Positions 33,319-45,093 of a DNA stretch of 64,000 bases are shown in pieces. The translations under genes and the position numbers were made by a program. Source of the stretch: Lumbricus rubellus (Eukaryota; Annelida; Clitellata; Crassiclitellata; Lumbricidae); assembly GCA_945859605.1 (NCBI GenBank), contig OX243820.1, positions 35,563,452 through 35,627,451 of the forward strand, written 5' to 3'. The notes below the pieces were generated by a model. It was not told the origin of the DNA and searched no databases. It was given only the letters and a program-made list of their open reading frames with translations. Every line of letters begins with the position of its first letter. Position 1 is the first letter of the stretch.

Positions 33319-33999
33319 ACTACTCTTCTCGCAGGCACTAATCTATACAGCTGTTTTATAGTCCTCAATATAAGCACTTAAAATGTATAGTCCATCAATT
33401 CACCCAGTTGTATAGTCACTCAAGTTTTAGACAATTAACAAATGTATTGCCCATAAACTCAAACAGTTTAAAAATTTCTGGCCCATAAACTCAACCAGTT
33501 TGAAAATGTCAACTGCACCGGCACAACCTACTTATCGCACTGTTTAAAAATCCATCAATTCAACCTGTTTAAACATATCGAAGGATTGTATAGTATCATC
33601 AATTATAGTCTTGTGAATTTATAATGATGTACATGGTTCGTCCTTCATTATTATCACTAAGAGAATTAATTATTAAGAGTTAAGGTTGGGCTACGGAATC
33701 AATTATTATATTCTATTATATTCTATTTATGTTGCTCGTCTGGACTGTGTTATGACAATACTTGAATAGAAGTTATGCAAACTGTAGACACAAGTTTTGA
33801 CAGTCAGCAAACAACAATGTTGAAAAATCAATTTTCATCAGGATCTAACTGCAACTGCAACAAGATCCGAAACATTAGAGCAGCAATAAGAAAAGCCAAG
33901 CAAAAAGGTTATAGATGATAAAACAACACTATTTTCAGCAACAATTCTATTTTTACAGGGCAGTCATGATGAAAAATTAGAAAATTTCTCTATTTATGA
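33319..33999 (-). other. Stretch between satellite and minus-strand gene
   Basis: It holds a few degenerate repeats of cccataaactcaaccagtttg (33430-33570) and otherwise AT-rich sequence. It probably includes the 3' UTR of the gene that ends at 34000. Confidence 0.5.
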
Positions 34000-34489
34000 C
34001 TATTTCTTAGGCCCACGGTACATCTTAGACTTATGTTTGTTGATCTGTGTGTTGACGTAAAATTTTACACTTTTCCATGTCCGATCGGCAAGCGCTGGTT
34101 CCTTGGCTTTTGCATTTAAGCAATCCAGTTGTCTAGGACACTTCAGTTTCTGTATGAAAGTAGACAACTGTCTGGTAACTGCTTCTGTTTCTTCCTTAGA
34201 CCATATCTTGTATTCTCTGCTCCTATTCCCTATTTTCTTGGCATCAAAATTGCAGCCGTCAGCATTTATATCACGATCAGAGACAATGTCGTGATTTTGA
34301 CCCTTGTCAAGAACTACATCAGCATCAACATCCTTACCATCTGCACTCTCTTCTCTGTCATGATCATCATCATGATCATGACAGAGATCATCAACATGAT
34401 CATCATCATCATGATGATCATCATCGTCAGAGTGGTTTTCACCCGCAATTTCATAATCTGAATTGATGTCTTCATCAGCACCAAACTGG
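34000..34489 (-). CDS. Terminal exon: acidic run and C-terminal W...P..C...R-W domain
   Basis: The acceptor ttattataagag leaves one base that completes a Ser codon with the previous exon. The acidic Asp/His/Glu run comes first, then about 70 residues of the conserved-looking domain ending K-M-Y-R-G-P-K-K. Confidence 0.72.
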
Positions 34490-35330
34490 CTCTTATAATA
34501 GATCATAATTTGCAAAATGATTTAATTTAAATGACTGTTTTGTGCTGCTATGACAAGATCAATATGGGAGCCATTCAATTATACTACCTCTCTTTTCTCT
34601 TTTCTCTTGACTTGTAAATCATTATCAGTTTATTAATCATTATTATGTTTCTACCACTTACAATAATCAGCCACACAATTACTGACACTTTTTCGTTCTT
34701 ACAATCAAGACTTGGTCTGTGGAAAAACAGAATTTGTAATAAATCACCTGGAAAGTACAAATTCAAACCTTTCAAACAACAGCATCCGTATAATTCATGA
34801 AGTGTGCTGTGTCAACCAAAATAAAGTTTAAACAAGCGAAATTATATTTTAAAAGTTACTCATACCTAGTAAAGCATTCTTCCACTGTATGCGTTGATTC
34901 TACGAATGACATGTCATGTGAAGATTTCTTTCCCAGTTTTGTCTTGGTAAATAAAATTGGCAGTTCTTCAGATGTCTGGTCAGATTCTGAGGTGCAAGGT
35001 TGTTGTTTTAACTGTAAGCCCTGCTGCCACTTATTCATCTTCCAAGACAAACCAGCAGTGCTTGAGCTCACAGCATCGTATCCATCGTTGCTCCGTCTCT
35101 TTCTAATTGCGGCAACACTTTGGCAAGTTACCAAGTTAGGAGCTGTCAATCCTTGCATTCTGTATGATGCGAGCAACATCTGTTGCCCTCTGGATTGATA
35201 GCTGACAGATTCATTCTGCCCTGTAATAAACGTTCACAAAACGATATTATTTATCACATTGGACATTGATTGGTAGGCTAAATACTTATGTTAAATAACT
35301 GATAACAATAACAACAATAATATTTACTAC

Positions 35331-35365
<35 letters not shown>

Positions 35366-35372
35366 CTGCTAC

Positions 35373-35464
<92 letters not shown>

Positions 35465-36611
35465 TCTGGTATCTGTTCCATCCAGCTTTAACGCCATAGC
35501 CCTCAGCGGGTCATTTGTTCAAACAGAATTTGTCGAAAAATAGCAGTACTAATAATAATGAAGCTTATAATAATATTATTTTTGGCATTTCACGTTGGGG
35601 CTAAAGAAGTTAAATGTAGAGAAGACATTAAAATTATGCAAAGAATTTATGGCAGTTTATAAGACAGTTCAAGAGAAAACCACGACCCATGGTAGCACCA
35701 TCACTGAATAAATATTTAACACTTATTTAAGAATAATTAAAGTTTTGACACCACTGGTACAATCACATTGCATCGTATGGCATCATGCTGTATTGCATCA
35801 TATTGTATTTTGTTCGATTGTGAATGCGTACCTTGCGTTGCTGTGACGGGTGCCCTCCACGGATCTGTCTGGACAGTGCTGCGTCTGGGTGCAGAGACCG
35901 TGAGACCTTGAGACCTTGCCTGCTGAAAAGAACAATGGAAAACTGTAAACAAAGAATCGAAAGCTTTGGGAAACCTGGTCATCCTCAAAAGACATTGTTA
36001 TAGGAAATTTATAGACAAAAGGCATTGGTATGGGCAATTTAAAGACAAAAGGCATTATGTATTGTCAATTTATAGACAAAATACAGTGAGATGGACAATT
36101 TATATAGCACTACTAAAATATGGAGTTTCCTTAAAACTTAACGAGCACTTCGAAGATCATGCAATTGTGGTAGAGTGGATAACGATTTACATAGTGCTCA
36201 CTGCTAAAATACGGAGCTTATTTAAATATCACCATGTACTTGTCAGATTGAATTAATAAACGAATTATAATATTATTATCAACATTATTATTATTATCAA
36301 CATCATTAATATTATTTTAAAAATTTCCTAAGATTAGCATTATGCAACTACAGAGCCTTATTATAATTATTATCCTTTTACAATTTTCTCCTCCTAACAC
36401 CACCTTACACCACCGCTGCACTATATCACTCTTGCATTTTGCAAAGCCAATCCCAAGCTCGGATAAAAAAAGAGGGCAACGCTACAGATCTTCACCATCA
36501 CACAGCATACCTTAATGCCCGTGTTCTGCGAGTATCTGTCTTGAGCAGCCAGCGTCTTCTCCATCACCGTCTTGACGACATTCTTCTGCGTCCGGTGATT
36601 CGGCATAGTAC
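34000..36611 (-). CDS. Uncharacterised multi-exon gene with acidic Asp/His stretch, 3' four exons
   Basis: I joined four exons on the minus strand: 36611-36511, 35922-35832, 35220-34866 and 34489-34000. Every junction has GT/AG and every phase agrees, giving 344 residues to a TAG stop at 34000-34002. The order is a basic segment with an isolated Tyr (A-A-Q-D-R-Y-S-Q), a Ser/Arg-rich linker, a mixed linker, a D-D-D-D-H-H-D-D-D-D-H run, then a C-terminal domain: W-S-K-E-E-T-E-A-V, K-C-P-R-Q-L-D-C, L-A-D-R-T-W-K-S-V-K-F-Y-V. That last pattern resembles the tail of uncharacterised fish and invertebrate proteins that I associate, with little certainty, with Crypton-type tyrosine recombinases. The 5' exons are not found and may lie beyond 36.6 kb or in the gap. 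Confidence 0.65.
34866..35220 (-). CDS. Internal exon of the minus-strand gene
   Basis: Acceptor ttattacag, donor ctag|gtatga. It encodes M-L-L-A-S-Y-R-M-Q-G-L-T-A-P-N-L, a basic I-R-K-R-R-S-N-D-G-Y and a Ser/Thr/Lys-rich remainder. No domain recognised. Confidence 0.65.
35325..35462. repeat. (CTG)n/(CTA)n trinucleotide run
   Basis: ctgctgctg with ctact interruptions, then about twenty cta/act units, inside an intron of the minus-strand gene. The poly-Ser frame over it is an artefact. Confidence 0.95.
35832..35922 (-). CDS. Internal exon with tandem NAGNAG acceptor
   Basis: Thirty codons plus one base: A-R-S-Q-G-L-T-V-S-A-P-R-R-S-T ... P-W-R-A-P-V-T. The acceptor reads ttttcagcag, so one residue (Gln) may be alternatively included. 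Donor caag|gtacgc. Confidence 0.6.
36511..36611 (-). CDS. Internal exon, most 5' exon found
   Basis: It starts with two bases of a split codon, so another exon lies upstream. It encodes M-P-N-H-R-T-Q-K-N-V-V-K and A-A-Q-D-R-Y-S-Q-N-T. Acceptor ttcttcggcag, donor aag|gtatgc. Confidence 0.6.
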
Positions 36612-37909
36612 CTGCCGAAGAAACAAAATGATGAATAATAATACATAAATTCTCCACTAAATACAAGGGTTTATCGTTCTGTAAATGCTTGCCAAGAACC
36701 ATTAGAAATCACAGATACAGTCGCCAAATGGAAACATATCACGAAACCAGATAATTACTTGTAAACACAATTTATTCATGCATTTACACTCTGTCTACGG
36801 TCTGTGAATACATGAGATTTTTTAGGGGGATTCCATTTCATTGTTGATGTTCAATAGAATTGGTCGTAAAATACACAGAAGTAGTTTTACAAATAGGAAA
36901 CTTAATATGTTTACGCATAAAGCCAGCCCAAACTGATTTAAAATGACAAAATCTAGTCAATCGGCCGCTAAATAACTCATTCAGTGTCATTTTTAAATAT
37001 GTGAGAAATGGTAAATTAAAATATCAGGTAGTATTTTATCAACACATTACGATTATTATTATTATCATAATAAATATTGATATCAAAGCACACCGACAGA
37101 GAATGTCAAATTGAAACGCGCTTGAGGAACATAAGGTTTCCACATTAGTTAAGCCTATATTTTCCTGTGATGACACCCTGGCCCACCACTTGCTGGAAGA
37201 TGTTCACATTGGCCCGCCACTCAAAAAGGTTTGACACCCTTGGTGTAGATGGACAAGAACCGTGGTGAGCAGGGGGTACGCGCTTTCGATTGCGTATTAT
37301 AGACCAACCTTCGATTATGCCTACTATTAGTGTTTCCTGCTATTAACGCTATGATACAAATGCTTGAATAACTTGCCTTAAGCTTCAACCCCGATCTAAG
37401 TATCGCAAACTTGAAAAGATTTTAAAATATAAACAAAATAATAGTCTATCTCTTCCCTCTCGCCACGCTTAACACAGTCGATAGTGTATTCGTTCTTCTT
37501 AGGCGCAGATCTACGAAACCTAGCCCAATACTAGCCCAGTTGAAGAAACACACTCCAAAATCAGGCAAAAGTACATACGTGTGTGAATCTGGTGGAAACG
37601 TGTTTCTTAGCTCTCGGATTGCGAAAAGTTAAGCTCCGCCCACGACAAACCGAGAGCTTGACAAAATCGCGATTTTAAAATACTTCACCGATTCGAATTT
37701 CAAAAATATTAATAAATATAGAAGATATTATTGTTAGCTATCTTTCAGTATGTTTGTTTTGTTAAAATTGTATGTTATAATTTTGCAAATAATTCATAAT
37801 GGGCTCGCAATCCGAGAGCGTCCTCATACGCCTTCACTTTGCGGCTAGTGCCTCGGACCGTTGCTGTGGGTACATAGACGCGCCTTCGGAAGGTATGTAA
37901 TGCGTACTC
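36612..37909. other. Non-coding stretch with a hAT remnant and an inverted repeat
   Basis: 37165-37242 (ggcccaccacttgctgg ... ggtttgacaccctt) is the right end of a hAT copy like those at 54719 and 61202, with no left end. gctctcggattgcga (37611) and its inverse complement tcgcaatccgagagc (37805-37819) bracket about 200 bp, perhaps a small inverted-repeat element. Confidence 0.55.
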
Positions 37910-38109
37910 NNNNNNNNNNNNNNNNNNNNNNNNNNNNNNNNNNNNNNNNNNNNNNNNNNNNNNNNNNNNNNNNNNNNNNNNNNNNNNNNNNNNNNNNNNN
38001 NNNNNNNNNNNNNNNNNNNNNNNNNNNNNNNNNNNNNNNNNNNNNNNNNNNNNNNNNNNNNNNNNNNNNNNNNNNNNNNNNNNNNNNNNNNNNNNNNNNN
38101 NNNNNNNNN
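37910..38109. other. Assembly gap of 200 N
   Basis: Exactly 200 undetermined bases, which looks like a fixed-size placeholder. True size and content are unknown. Confidence 1.
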
Positions 38110-38279
38110 ATATCGTATTCATTCTTTGAATTGCGGCTAAATTGGATACAAGAATACAAACACGCACAGACGCGCACGCACATACATACAAACACCATGT
38201 ATATGCGTGTGTATAATATATACATATTATTATATAGACATAATTATACACTTAGTTCTATTAATATATCGCATATATA

Positions 38280-38830
38280 CGAGTGTGTGCGTGAGTGTGT
38301 TTGTGTGTGTTTGTATGTGTTTGTGTGTGTATACATGTGTTTGCGTGTCTGTGAGTTTGTGTCTGTGTGTGTGAGTGCGTGTGTGTGCGTGCGTGAGTGT
38401 GTTTGTGTGTGTGTATGTGTCAGTGTGTGAGTGCGTGCGTGCGTGTGTCTGTGAGTGTGTGTTTGCATATGTGTGAGTGCGTGTGTGTGCGTGCGCGCGT
38501 GAGTGTGTTTGTGTGTGTATGTGTCAGTGTGTGAGTGTGTGTGTGTTTGTGTGTTTGTGTGTGTGTGTGTCTGCGTGTGTGTGTTTGTGTGTTTGCGTGT
38601 GTGTGTGTGTGTGTGTGTGTGTTTGCGTGTGTGTGTGTGTGTGTGTGTGTTTGCATGTGTGTGTCAGTGTGTGAGTGTCTGTGTTTGCATGTGTGTGCGT
38701 GTGTGAGTGTGTGAGTGTGTGTGTTTGCATATGTGTGAGTGCGTGTGTGTGCGTGCGTGCGCGCGTGAGTGTGTTTGTGTGTGTATGTGTCAGTGTGTGA
38801 GTGTGTGCGTGTGTGTGCCTGAGTGTATGT
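38280..38830 (+). repeat. (GT)n-rich microsatellite, about 550 bp
   Basis: Alternating gtgtgtgt with tttgtgtg, gcgtgtgc and gagtgtgt variants. Some 60-bp blocks recur, such as catatgtgtgagtgcgtg at 38466 and 38729. Confidence 0.97.
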
Positions 38831-38914
38831 GTGGTCTGGTATTTATCGACTAATTTAGTCGGCTTGTCGCCAGATTGCCCGGCTGTTTGTCGACGGAGTT
38901 CCGAGCAATTTGCT

Positions 38915-39235
38915 CTCCTCTCCTCCCGCTCCTCGCCCTCCTCCTCATTTTCCTCCTCCTCCTCCTCATCCTCCTCATATTCCACCTCCACCTCCTCCTT
39001 CTCCTCCTCTTACTACCCCTTCCCCTTCTCTCCTCCTTCTCCTCCTTCTCCTTCTCCTCTTCCTACTCTTCCTCCTCCTTCTCCTCCTTTTTCTCCTCCT
39101 CCTTTATCTCCTCCTCCTCTTCCTCTTTCTCTCCTCCCGCTCCTCCTCCTTCTCCTCCTCCTTGTCTTTCCTCCTCCTCCTCTTTCTCTCTTCTTCCTCT
39201 TCCTATTCCTACTCCTCCGTCTCCAATTCCTACTC
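38915..39235 (+). repeat. (CTC)n/(CTT)n polypyrimidine tract
   Basis: Nearly pure pyrimidine on the plus strand for about 320 bases. All frames over it are low-complexity. Confidence 0.95.
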
Positions 39236-39373
39236 GGTTTTTCCCTTCTTTCTTTCACTCGGCGCTGTTCCTACAACTGACCACAGGCGAACTCCGTACG
39301 CACGCCGGAACTATATCGACGTCCGATACCTCCTCACTCCCTTCCTCCTTCTCTGTATCAATACAGCCCTGTA

Positions 39374-39604
39374 TATGTCTGTCTGTCTGTCTGTCTGTCG
39401 GCATCAATCAGCATGAGTGTATATATGTATGTATTTTTGTATGCATGTATGTATGTATGTATGTATGTATGTATGTATGTATGTATGTATGTACGTATGT
39501 ACGTATGTATGCATGTATGTATGTATGCTTGTATGCAAGTATGTATGTGTGTTTATGTATATATGAATGCATGCATGTTCGTCCGTCTGTCCGTCTGTCT
39601 GTCC

Positions 39605-39650
<46 letters not shown>

Positions 39651-39690
39651 CTGTCTGTCTGTATGTCTGTCTGTCTGTCTGTCTGTCTGT
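39374..39690 (+). repeat. Compound (CTGT)n, (ATGT)n, (CTGT)n microsatellite
   Basis: A short CTGT block, then about 140 bp of ATGT with gcat/cgta variants, then about 100 bp of CTGT/CCGT. Confidence 0.97.
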
Positions 39691-39919
39691 TTCTCATCAA
39701 CGTATCGACGAACGAGGGCTGGAGGGCAATAATTATAATCGGAGTTCCTTGTACCACTGACTTCTTTGCCCTTCTTTATTTCTCTGCACGTGTCTCTTTG
39801 TCTGTTTGTTTGTCTGCCTGCCTGCCTGTCTTTCTGTCTGTGTCCGTTGCATCGTGTGTTTCCAGTCAGGCGCCAGTCGTGGCATCTTGTCTAATTGGGG
39901 CAGATGGAAAAGATGGACG

Positions 39920-40450
39920 ACGGAGGAGGAGGATGAAGAGGAGAGGAAGAAGAGGACGAGGAGGAAGGTCTGCTGGTCAATGGAAGAGGAAGAAGAAGAG
40001 AAAGAGGAATTGTGGCGACGTCGTTCTGTCTCCGCCGCAGGGAATAGCGACGCCAGATGCTGCTGCTGCTGCTGCTGCAGGACGACACATGCATAGGAAG
40101 AAGGAGATGGAGGAAGAGATGGGAAGTGGAAGAGGAAGAGGAGGAAGAAGAAGAAAAAGAAGAAGAAGAAGAAGAAGAAGAAGAAGAGGAGGAGGAGGAG
40201 GAGGAGGAAGAAGAGGTGGAAGAAGAAGAAGAAGAAGAAGAGGAGGAGGAGGAGGAAGAAGAAGAAGAAGAAGAAGAAGAGGAGGAGGAGGAGGAGGAGG
40301 AGGAGGAAGAAGAAGAAGAAGAGGAGGAGGAGGAAGAAGATGAAGAAGAGGAGGAGAAAGAAGATGAAGAAGAAGAGGAGAAGGAAGAAGATGATGATGA
40401 AGAAGAAGAAAGAATTGGAGGAAGAGACAGAGGTAGAGGAGTAGAAGAAT
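39920..40450 (+). repeat. Homopurine (GAA/GAG)n tract
   Basis: From 40090 to 40450 the plus strand is almost exclusively A and G, with gaagaagaa and gaggaggag blocks. A (CTG)n run (40058-40078) precedes it. Poly-Glu, poly-Ser and poly-Leu frames are artefacts. Confidence 0.97.
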
Positions 40451-40614
40451 GACGATAAGGAAAAGCAAAATGAGAGGCAGACAAATAGACACGGACACAG
40501 AGGCAGACACGCAGAGAGACATACACATACATATGTGCACAGATAGATGGAATGGGTTGGTGTTCTGGCTCTGGAGTCTGGACAGTTGCTGTATCATTAC
40601 AAGTCTGTCCACGT

Positions 40615-40690
40615 CCTGTTGCTGTTGATGCTGATGCTGTTGATGCTGCTGATGCTGTTGATGCTGTTGAGGTTACCGCTGCTGATGCTA
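40615..40690 (+). repeat. (GCTGTTGAT)n imperfect repeat
   Basis: gctgatgctgttgatgctg units repeated about six times. Confidence 0.85.
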
Positions 40691-40774
40691 TGGTCTTGCT
40701 GACAATACAAAGGCGTGGCACCAGAAGGCCAGAAATTTCTCTGAATCCCCTAAGTCTCCGTATTTAGTCCGCAC

Positions 40775-41070
40775 CCTCCACACACACACACAGTACACAC
40801 ACAGTACACACACAGTACACACACACACACACACACACCCCTCGAATACAGGACATTGCACGACATGGAAGCGAGAAAGGTTGAATGGTGGAGAAGGATG
40901 AGGAGGAGGAGGAGGATGAGAATGAGGAGGAGAAGGAGGAGGAGGAGAAGGAGGAGGATAAGGAGGAGGAGGAGGAGAACAAGGAGGAGGAGGAGGACGA
41001 GGAGGACGAGGACGAGGACGAGGACGAGCAGGAGGAGGATGATGATGACGAGGAAGAGGAAGAAAGCAAT
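40775..41070 (+). repeat. (CA)n followed by (GAG)n
   Basis: acacagtacacac units to 40840, a 45-base unique spacer, then gaggaggaggat/gaggacgag to 41070. Confidence 0.95.
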
Positions 41071-41954
41071 TGAAAATTCACTAAGAGAGAAAGCAAAGCA
41101 TGGAAGAGAAACGCAAAGCGAAAAGCAGAAAAGTAAATAAAAAGCAAAAATAATAATCGAGAGAAAATCGAAGCAAAAACTTAGGAAAGCAAAACGAAGA
41201 AGAGAAAGCAAAAACAAAATGATTACATCGATGGTGCATGATAATTATTCAGCATGCGTTATCGTTCTGTCCTATTACCACAGTCAACGTGAGGATCGCT
41301 TACCTACATGTATACGGTGCGCCTCAGACGTTTGTATTCTACATGAAGGAGCTACATAAATTAGCGGACAGCTGATGAAACAGAGGCAGTCTGTAACATT
41401 ATTCTTGTAATGGCATCAGTTCACAACGTACTTTGTCATTGCGTTATAGGGCCTATGTGCTTTTCGTATGGTTAAGGGGCGGAGCAGTGATGTCCCAAAG
41501 CGCTTCCCCAAGAACCCTTCTCGACTAGTACAGTGGGTGGGAGAAGGCAATTACTGTATATTGAAAACTTACTGGTGCATGGTTCCAGCACAGTGATTGT
41601 CTTGTAGGAAATGAGGTTCGAATCCGTGCTATCCTCACTCTGCAATTATTCTAATACTCTAACCAATCTATATGACGCACGTGCAAGCAAGGTAACTGAA
41701 ACTTGGCATTCGGTATTGTAAGCCGACAGGTGCAAATCTGCTCTCGTATTATACACTACAGGTAACGCCCTTCTGCAGGTGGAGGTTCCCAGGTAACGAT
41801 TTCCTATGGAAAAATACTGACATGTCACGATATTATGTTGAATTGATGGAAAATAATAAGGAGATGCCAGAGGAAGAGAAAGAGAGAAAGAGAAATAGGG
41901 TAGGCAGTGACTTGAAAAAGTGAGGGAAATACGGTGGAAGACAGGTATAGTAGG

Positions 41955-42212
41955 ATAAAAAGAGAGAGAAGCAGACTGACAGACAGACAGACAGACAGAG
42001 ACAGATACAGAGACAGAGATAAAGACAGAGACAGAGACAGACAGATAGACACCGATACAGAGACAGATACAGATACAGGTAGTAGAAGGCAACCATGTAT
42101 GTGCGGACTGAATGAACGGACGGACGGACTGACGGACGAATAGACGGATGGATGGACGGACAAACAAATCCATATATAAATTATATAGATAAATATATAT
42201 AAATATATATAA

Positions 42213-42243
<31 letters not shown>

Positions 42244-42245
42244 GT
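41955..42245 (+). repeat. (ACAG)n, (GACG)n and (AT)n compound microsatellite
   Basis: gacagacagacag, then cagatacagag, then ggacggacgg near 42115, then tatataaatatat ending in (AT)n at 42243. Confidence 0.93.
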
Positions 42246-42496
42246 TGGATGTATGGCACATAATTATGGATAAATGGATGTTTGTATACATTTACAAACA
42301 CTATTCCTGGGGACGCTGCAGCATTGGAAATGACATTCTGATTTCATGGCTTTCCGGAGGACGACGACATTCAAAGCAACTTCCCATCAAAAGCCATTGC
42401 TTCCCTCCCCCAACCCCCAACCTTCCCACAATCCTCCATTCGTCTGTTATTGCTCGTTGCACAATAACCCCGCGGAGGAGGCACTGCCGCCGCCGA

Positions 42497-42510
42497 CCGC
42501 TAGATGGCCT
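42497..42510 (+). promoter_or_regulatory. CTCF-like site
   Basis: CCGCTAGATGGCCT fits most positions of the CTCF core. The same CCGCTAGATGG core occurs at 51281-51291, and both lie in CpG-richer sequence. Unverified. Confidence 0.25.
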
Positions 42511-42569
42511 GTATAATACAGTTTATACAACGAGGAGCAATCAATGTAATGGTCATCGGCCTATGCACG

Positions 42570-42583
42570 ATGTTGTGTGTGTG

Positions 42584-42623
<40 letters not shown>

Positions 42624-42838
42624 GGTGTGTGGGTGTGTGGGTGTGTGTGTATGTGCCCCGCGCAATGTCGACAAGCGTTTATACTCCGGTTGAACGAAAC
42701 AATCGCGGCGCCAAACAAATTCTGGTTTATATAGTGGTGCTGCATAAAGCAGAACATTTGAATGGATGGATGGATGGATGGATGGATGGATGTATGGATG
42801 GATGGATAGATGGATGGATGGATGGATGGATAGATGGT
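42570..42838 (+). repeat. (GT)n and (GGAT)n microsatellites
   Basis: gtgtgtgt from 42570 to 42655 and ggatggatggat from 42763 to 42838, separated by unique CpG-containing sequence. Confidence 0.95.
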
Positions 42839-43071
42839 CGGATGGCATTGTAGGCTATTACTGGAAGTTGTATTATATAAATCGCTGACTGCATTATTTT
42901 GTGGTCAATATAGTTGTTGTTGTTATTGACTCTGTACACTCTGTTTGTGTATACTGAATTTATCTGGTTTGGTTTTTGCAGTGATGCCAGAAACAAAACG
43001 AATTATTATGAAAGGATTATGGAATCAGAGAGAGTGGGGGGGGGGGGTGTAACAAGCTCCCTAAAGCAGCG

Positions 43072-43108
43072 CTGATGCTGATGTTGCTGCTGCTGCTGCT
43101 GATGTTGC

Positions 43109-43143
<35 letters not shown>

Positions 43144-43172
43144 CTGCTGATGTTGTTGTTGTTGCTGCTGCG
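43072..43172 (+). repeat. (GCT)n trinucleotide repeat
   Basis: gctgctgctgatgttgctgctg units. Confidence 0.95.
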
Positions 43173-43289
43173 GAATGCCAAACAGCGTAGCGTTACATTA
43201 GACGACCTTGTCATCAATCAGACGGGTTTGTTGAAGGCACACTGCATGCTGGGAAATGAACCGTGTGATGTCCACTACTATGCACACTG

Positions 43290-43715
43290 TGTCACTCTGT
43301 CTCTGTCTGTGTGTGTCTCTGTTTGTATCTCTGTTTGTTTCTCTGCCTCTATATCTTTATGTCTCCGTCCGTGTCTCTGTCTCCGTCTCCGTCTGTGTCT
43401 TTGTCTCAGTGTCCGTCTCTGTGTTTCTGTCTCTTTCTGTCTCTCTCTGTCTCTGTCTCTGTCTCCGTCTCCGTCTGTGTCCCTGTCTCAGTGTCCGTCT
43501 CTGTGTTTCTGTCTCTCTGTCTGTCTGTCTGTCTCCATCTATATATGTCCCAGTCTCTGTCTCTGTCAATGTTCTAGTCTCTGTGTCTGTCTCTGTGTGT
43601 TGTGTTTCTGTCTCTATCTTTGTCTTTCTCTTTGTATCTCTCTCTGTCTCTGTCTGACTCTGTCTCTGTCTGTCTGTTTCTGTCTCTGTCTGTCTGTCTG
43701 TCTCTCTCTCTCCCC
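43290..43715 (+). repeat. (CTCTGT)n microsatellite, about 425 bp
   Basis: gtctctgtctccgtctctgt units, with a duplicated block (tctccgtctccgtctgtgtc near 43380 and 43465). Confidence 0.96.
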
Positions 43716-44758
43716 GGCTCCTGCACATGGAATGATCGAATCCCAATGGGTCTTGGAAGCCCACAAACCTGGTAATCTCGTCCACCCCTTAGACCTATAA
43801 CAGAGTAGTCGAATAGCAGCCTAGTTAGATACATGTAGGCCTCAAACAGACTTGATTCTTTAAACGACTTCTAAGTTCTTATAGACTTCTTCGGAATTAT
43901 AAGAAGCATCTATCTGTATGGCTAATATATATAATTATATATATATATATATATATATATTATTATTAGTCTACCATTCATGCAGTGCAGACAAAAATAG
44001 ATTAAAGTATCAGAATAAAGTGTAAAACAATCTACAGAAATGACCCTGGTGTTAGCTAAAATAATAGATACATGTATAATATATTTACGGAACAGCGCGC
44101 CACCAATATTCAACACCTTTTAAACGCTTTTATTTCTTTTTATTTACCTTCATTTGCGTAAAACCGTTAGGCTAAAGTGATTGTTCACGGCAACTATCAT
44201 GGGGTATAATAGCCCAATTTCGACGTTTATGGTCTTTGGAAGCCATAAGATAGTAATAGTTATAAACAATAAAAAATCAACTGCAAATCACCACTGCGGT
44301 ACGCCTTCTCATGTTGATCCGGTGCCAAGCCTATAAATAAAGAGAAGGGCAACGCTAATGATCTTCGATTCAGTGTCCACGCTGAGGTAGGAAGCGCCTC
44401 TGAGTAGACTCTTCAAGTAGCGCTATAGCCTACTAAGTGCACATTACCATAACCATAACCACAACCATAAATTTTATTGAAACCCAAGTAACAGTAGTGA
44501 TATATATATATTTATTTATATATATATTTATTTATATACTTCGTTTATTCAAGAAATTAAGTTGACAAACCGCAACTTATTACATGAAGAAAATATAAGA
44601 AAGATATGAACTAAAATAAAAGTGTCTGCCGAATTCATGTTAGAAGCAAGCGAAAGATTAATTTCTAGTTCCTATAGGGTTTAACACTACGATCAATCTT
44701 AAAAAGCACTCGAGAGATGAAATTAAAGTCGTGTGGTCGCGAACGCAGAGCGTACGGC

Positions 44759-45093
44759 CTTTTAACCATGGGCGGAAACCTAGGGGGTGAGAGGGACGGT
44801 CCCCCAACGGAGGTGTTGGAGGGGGACGGCCCATGCATTTGTCTCCCCAAACCACCTCCCCCCAATTGGGGAGTGTCAGGACTTTAAAAAGGTCATCAAA
44901 TTTTTCGGGCGGTGAAAATAGGAAATTTCTTGACTTTTCGGCAGATGACTTAAAAAAAGATCAGCAACTTTTTTGGGGGTTAAAATAGAAAATTTCTGGA
45001 TGACTAAAAAATCTCGCGTCTTTCCTTCGGTCACTCGTTCGTCCCCCCCCCCCCCTCCAAGTCTCCGCCCAGGTTTCCGGCCATGCTTTTAAC
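44759..45093. mobile_element. hAT-like element (44767-45085), TSD CTTTTAAC
   Basis: The 8-bp duplication CTTTTAAC flanks imperfect inverted termini: CATGGGCGGAAACCT on the left and, reversed, CATGGCCGGAAACCT on the right. The interior is G/C-run rich and non-coding. Confidence 0.8.

Noticed and set aside
38801..40721. Long ORFs (up to 285 codons) with poly-Ser, poly-Glu, poly-Leu and Cys/Val repeats
   Set aside because: All fall on (GT)n, (CTC)n, (CTGT)n and (GAA)n arrays and have partners in every frame and on both strands.
41605..41640. B-box-like ggttcgaatcc suggesting a tRNA gene
   Set aside because: No matching cloverleaf stems or A box at the right spacing. More likely a SINE remnant or chance.
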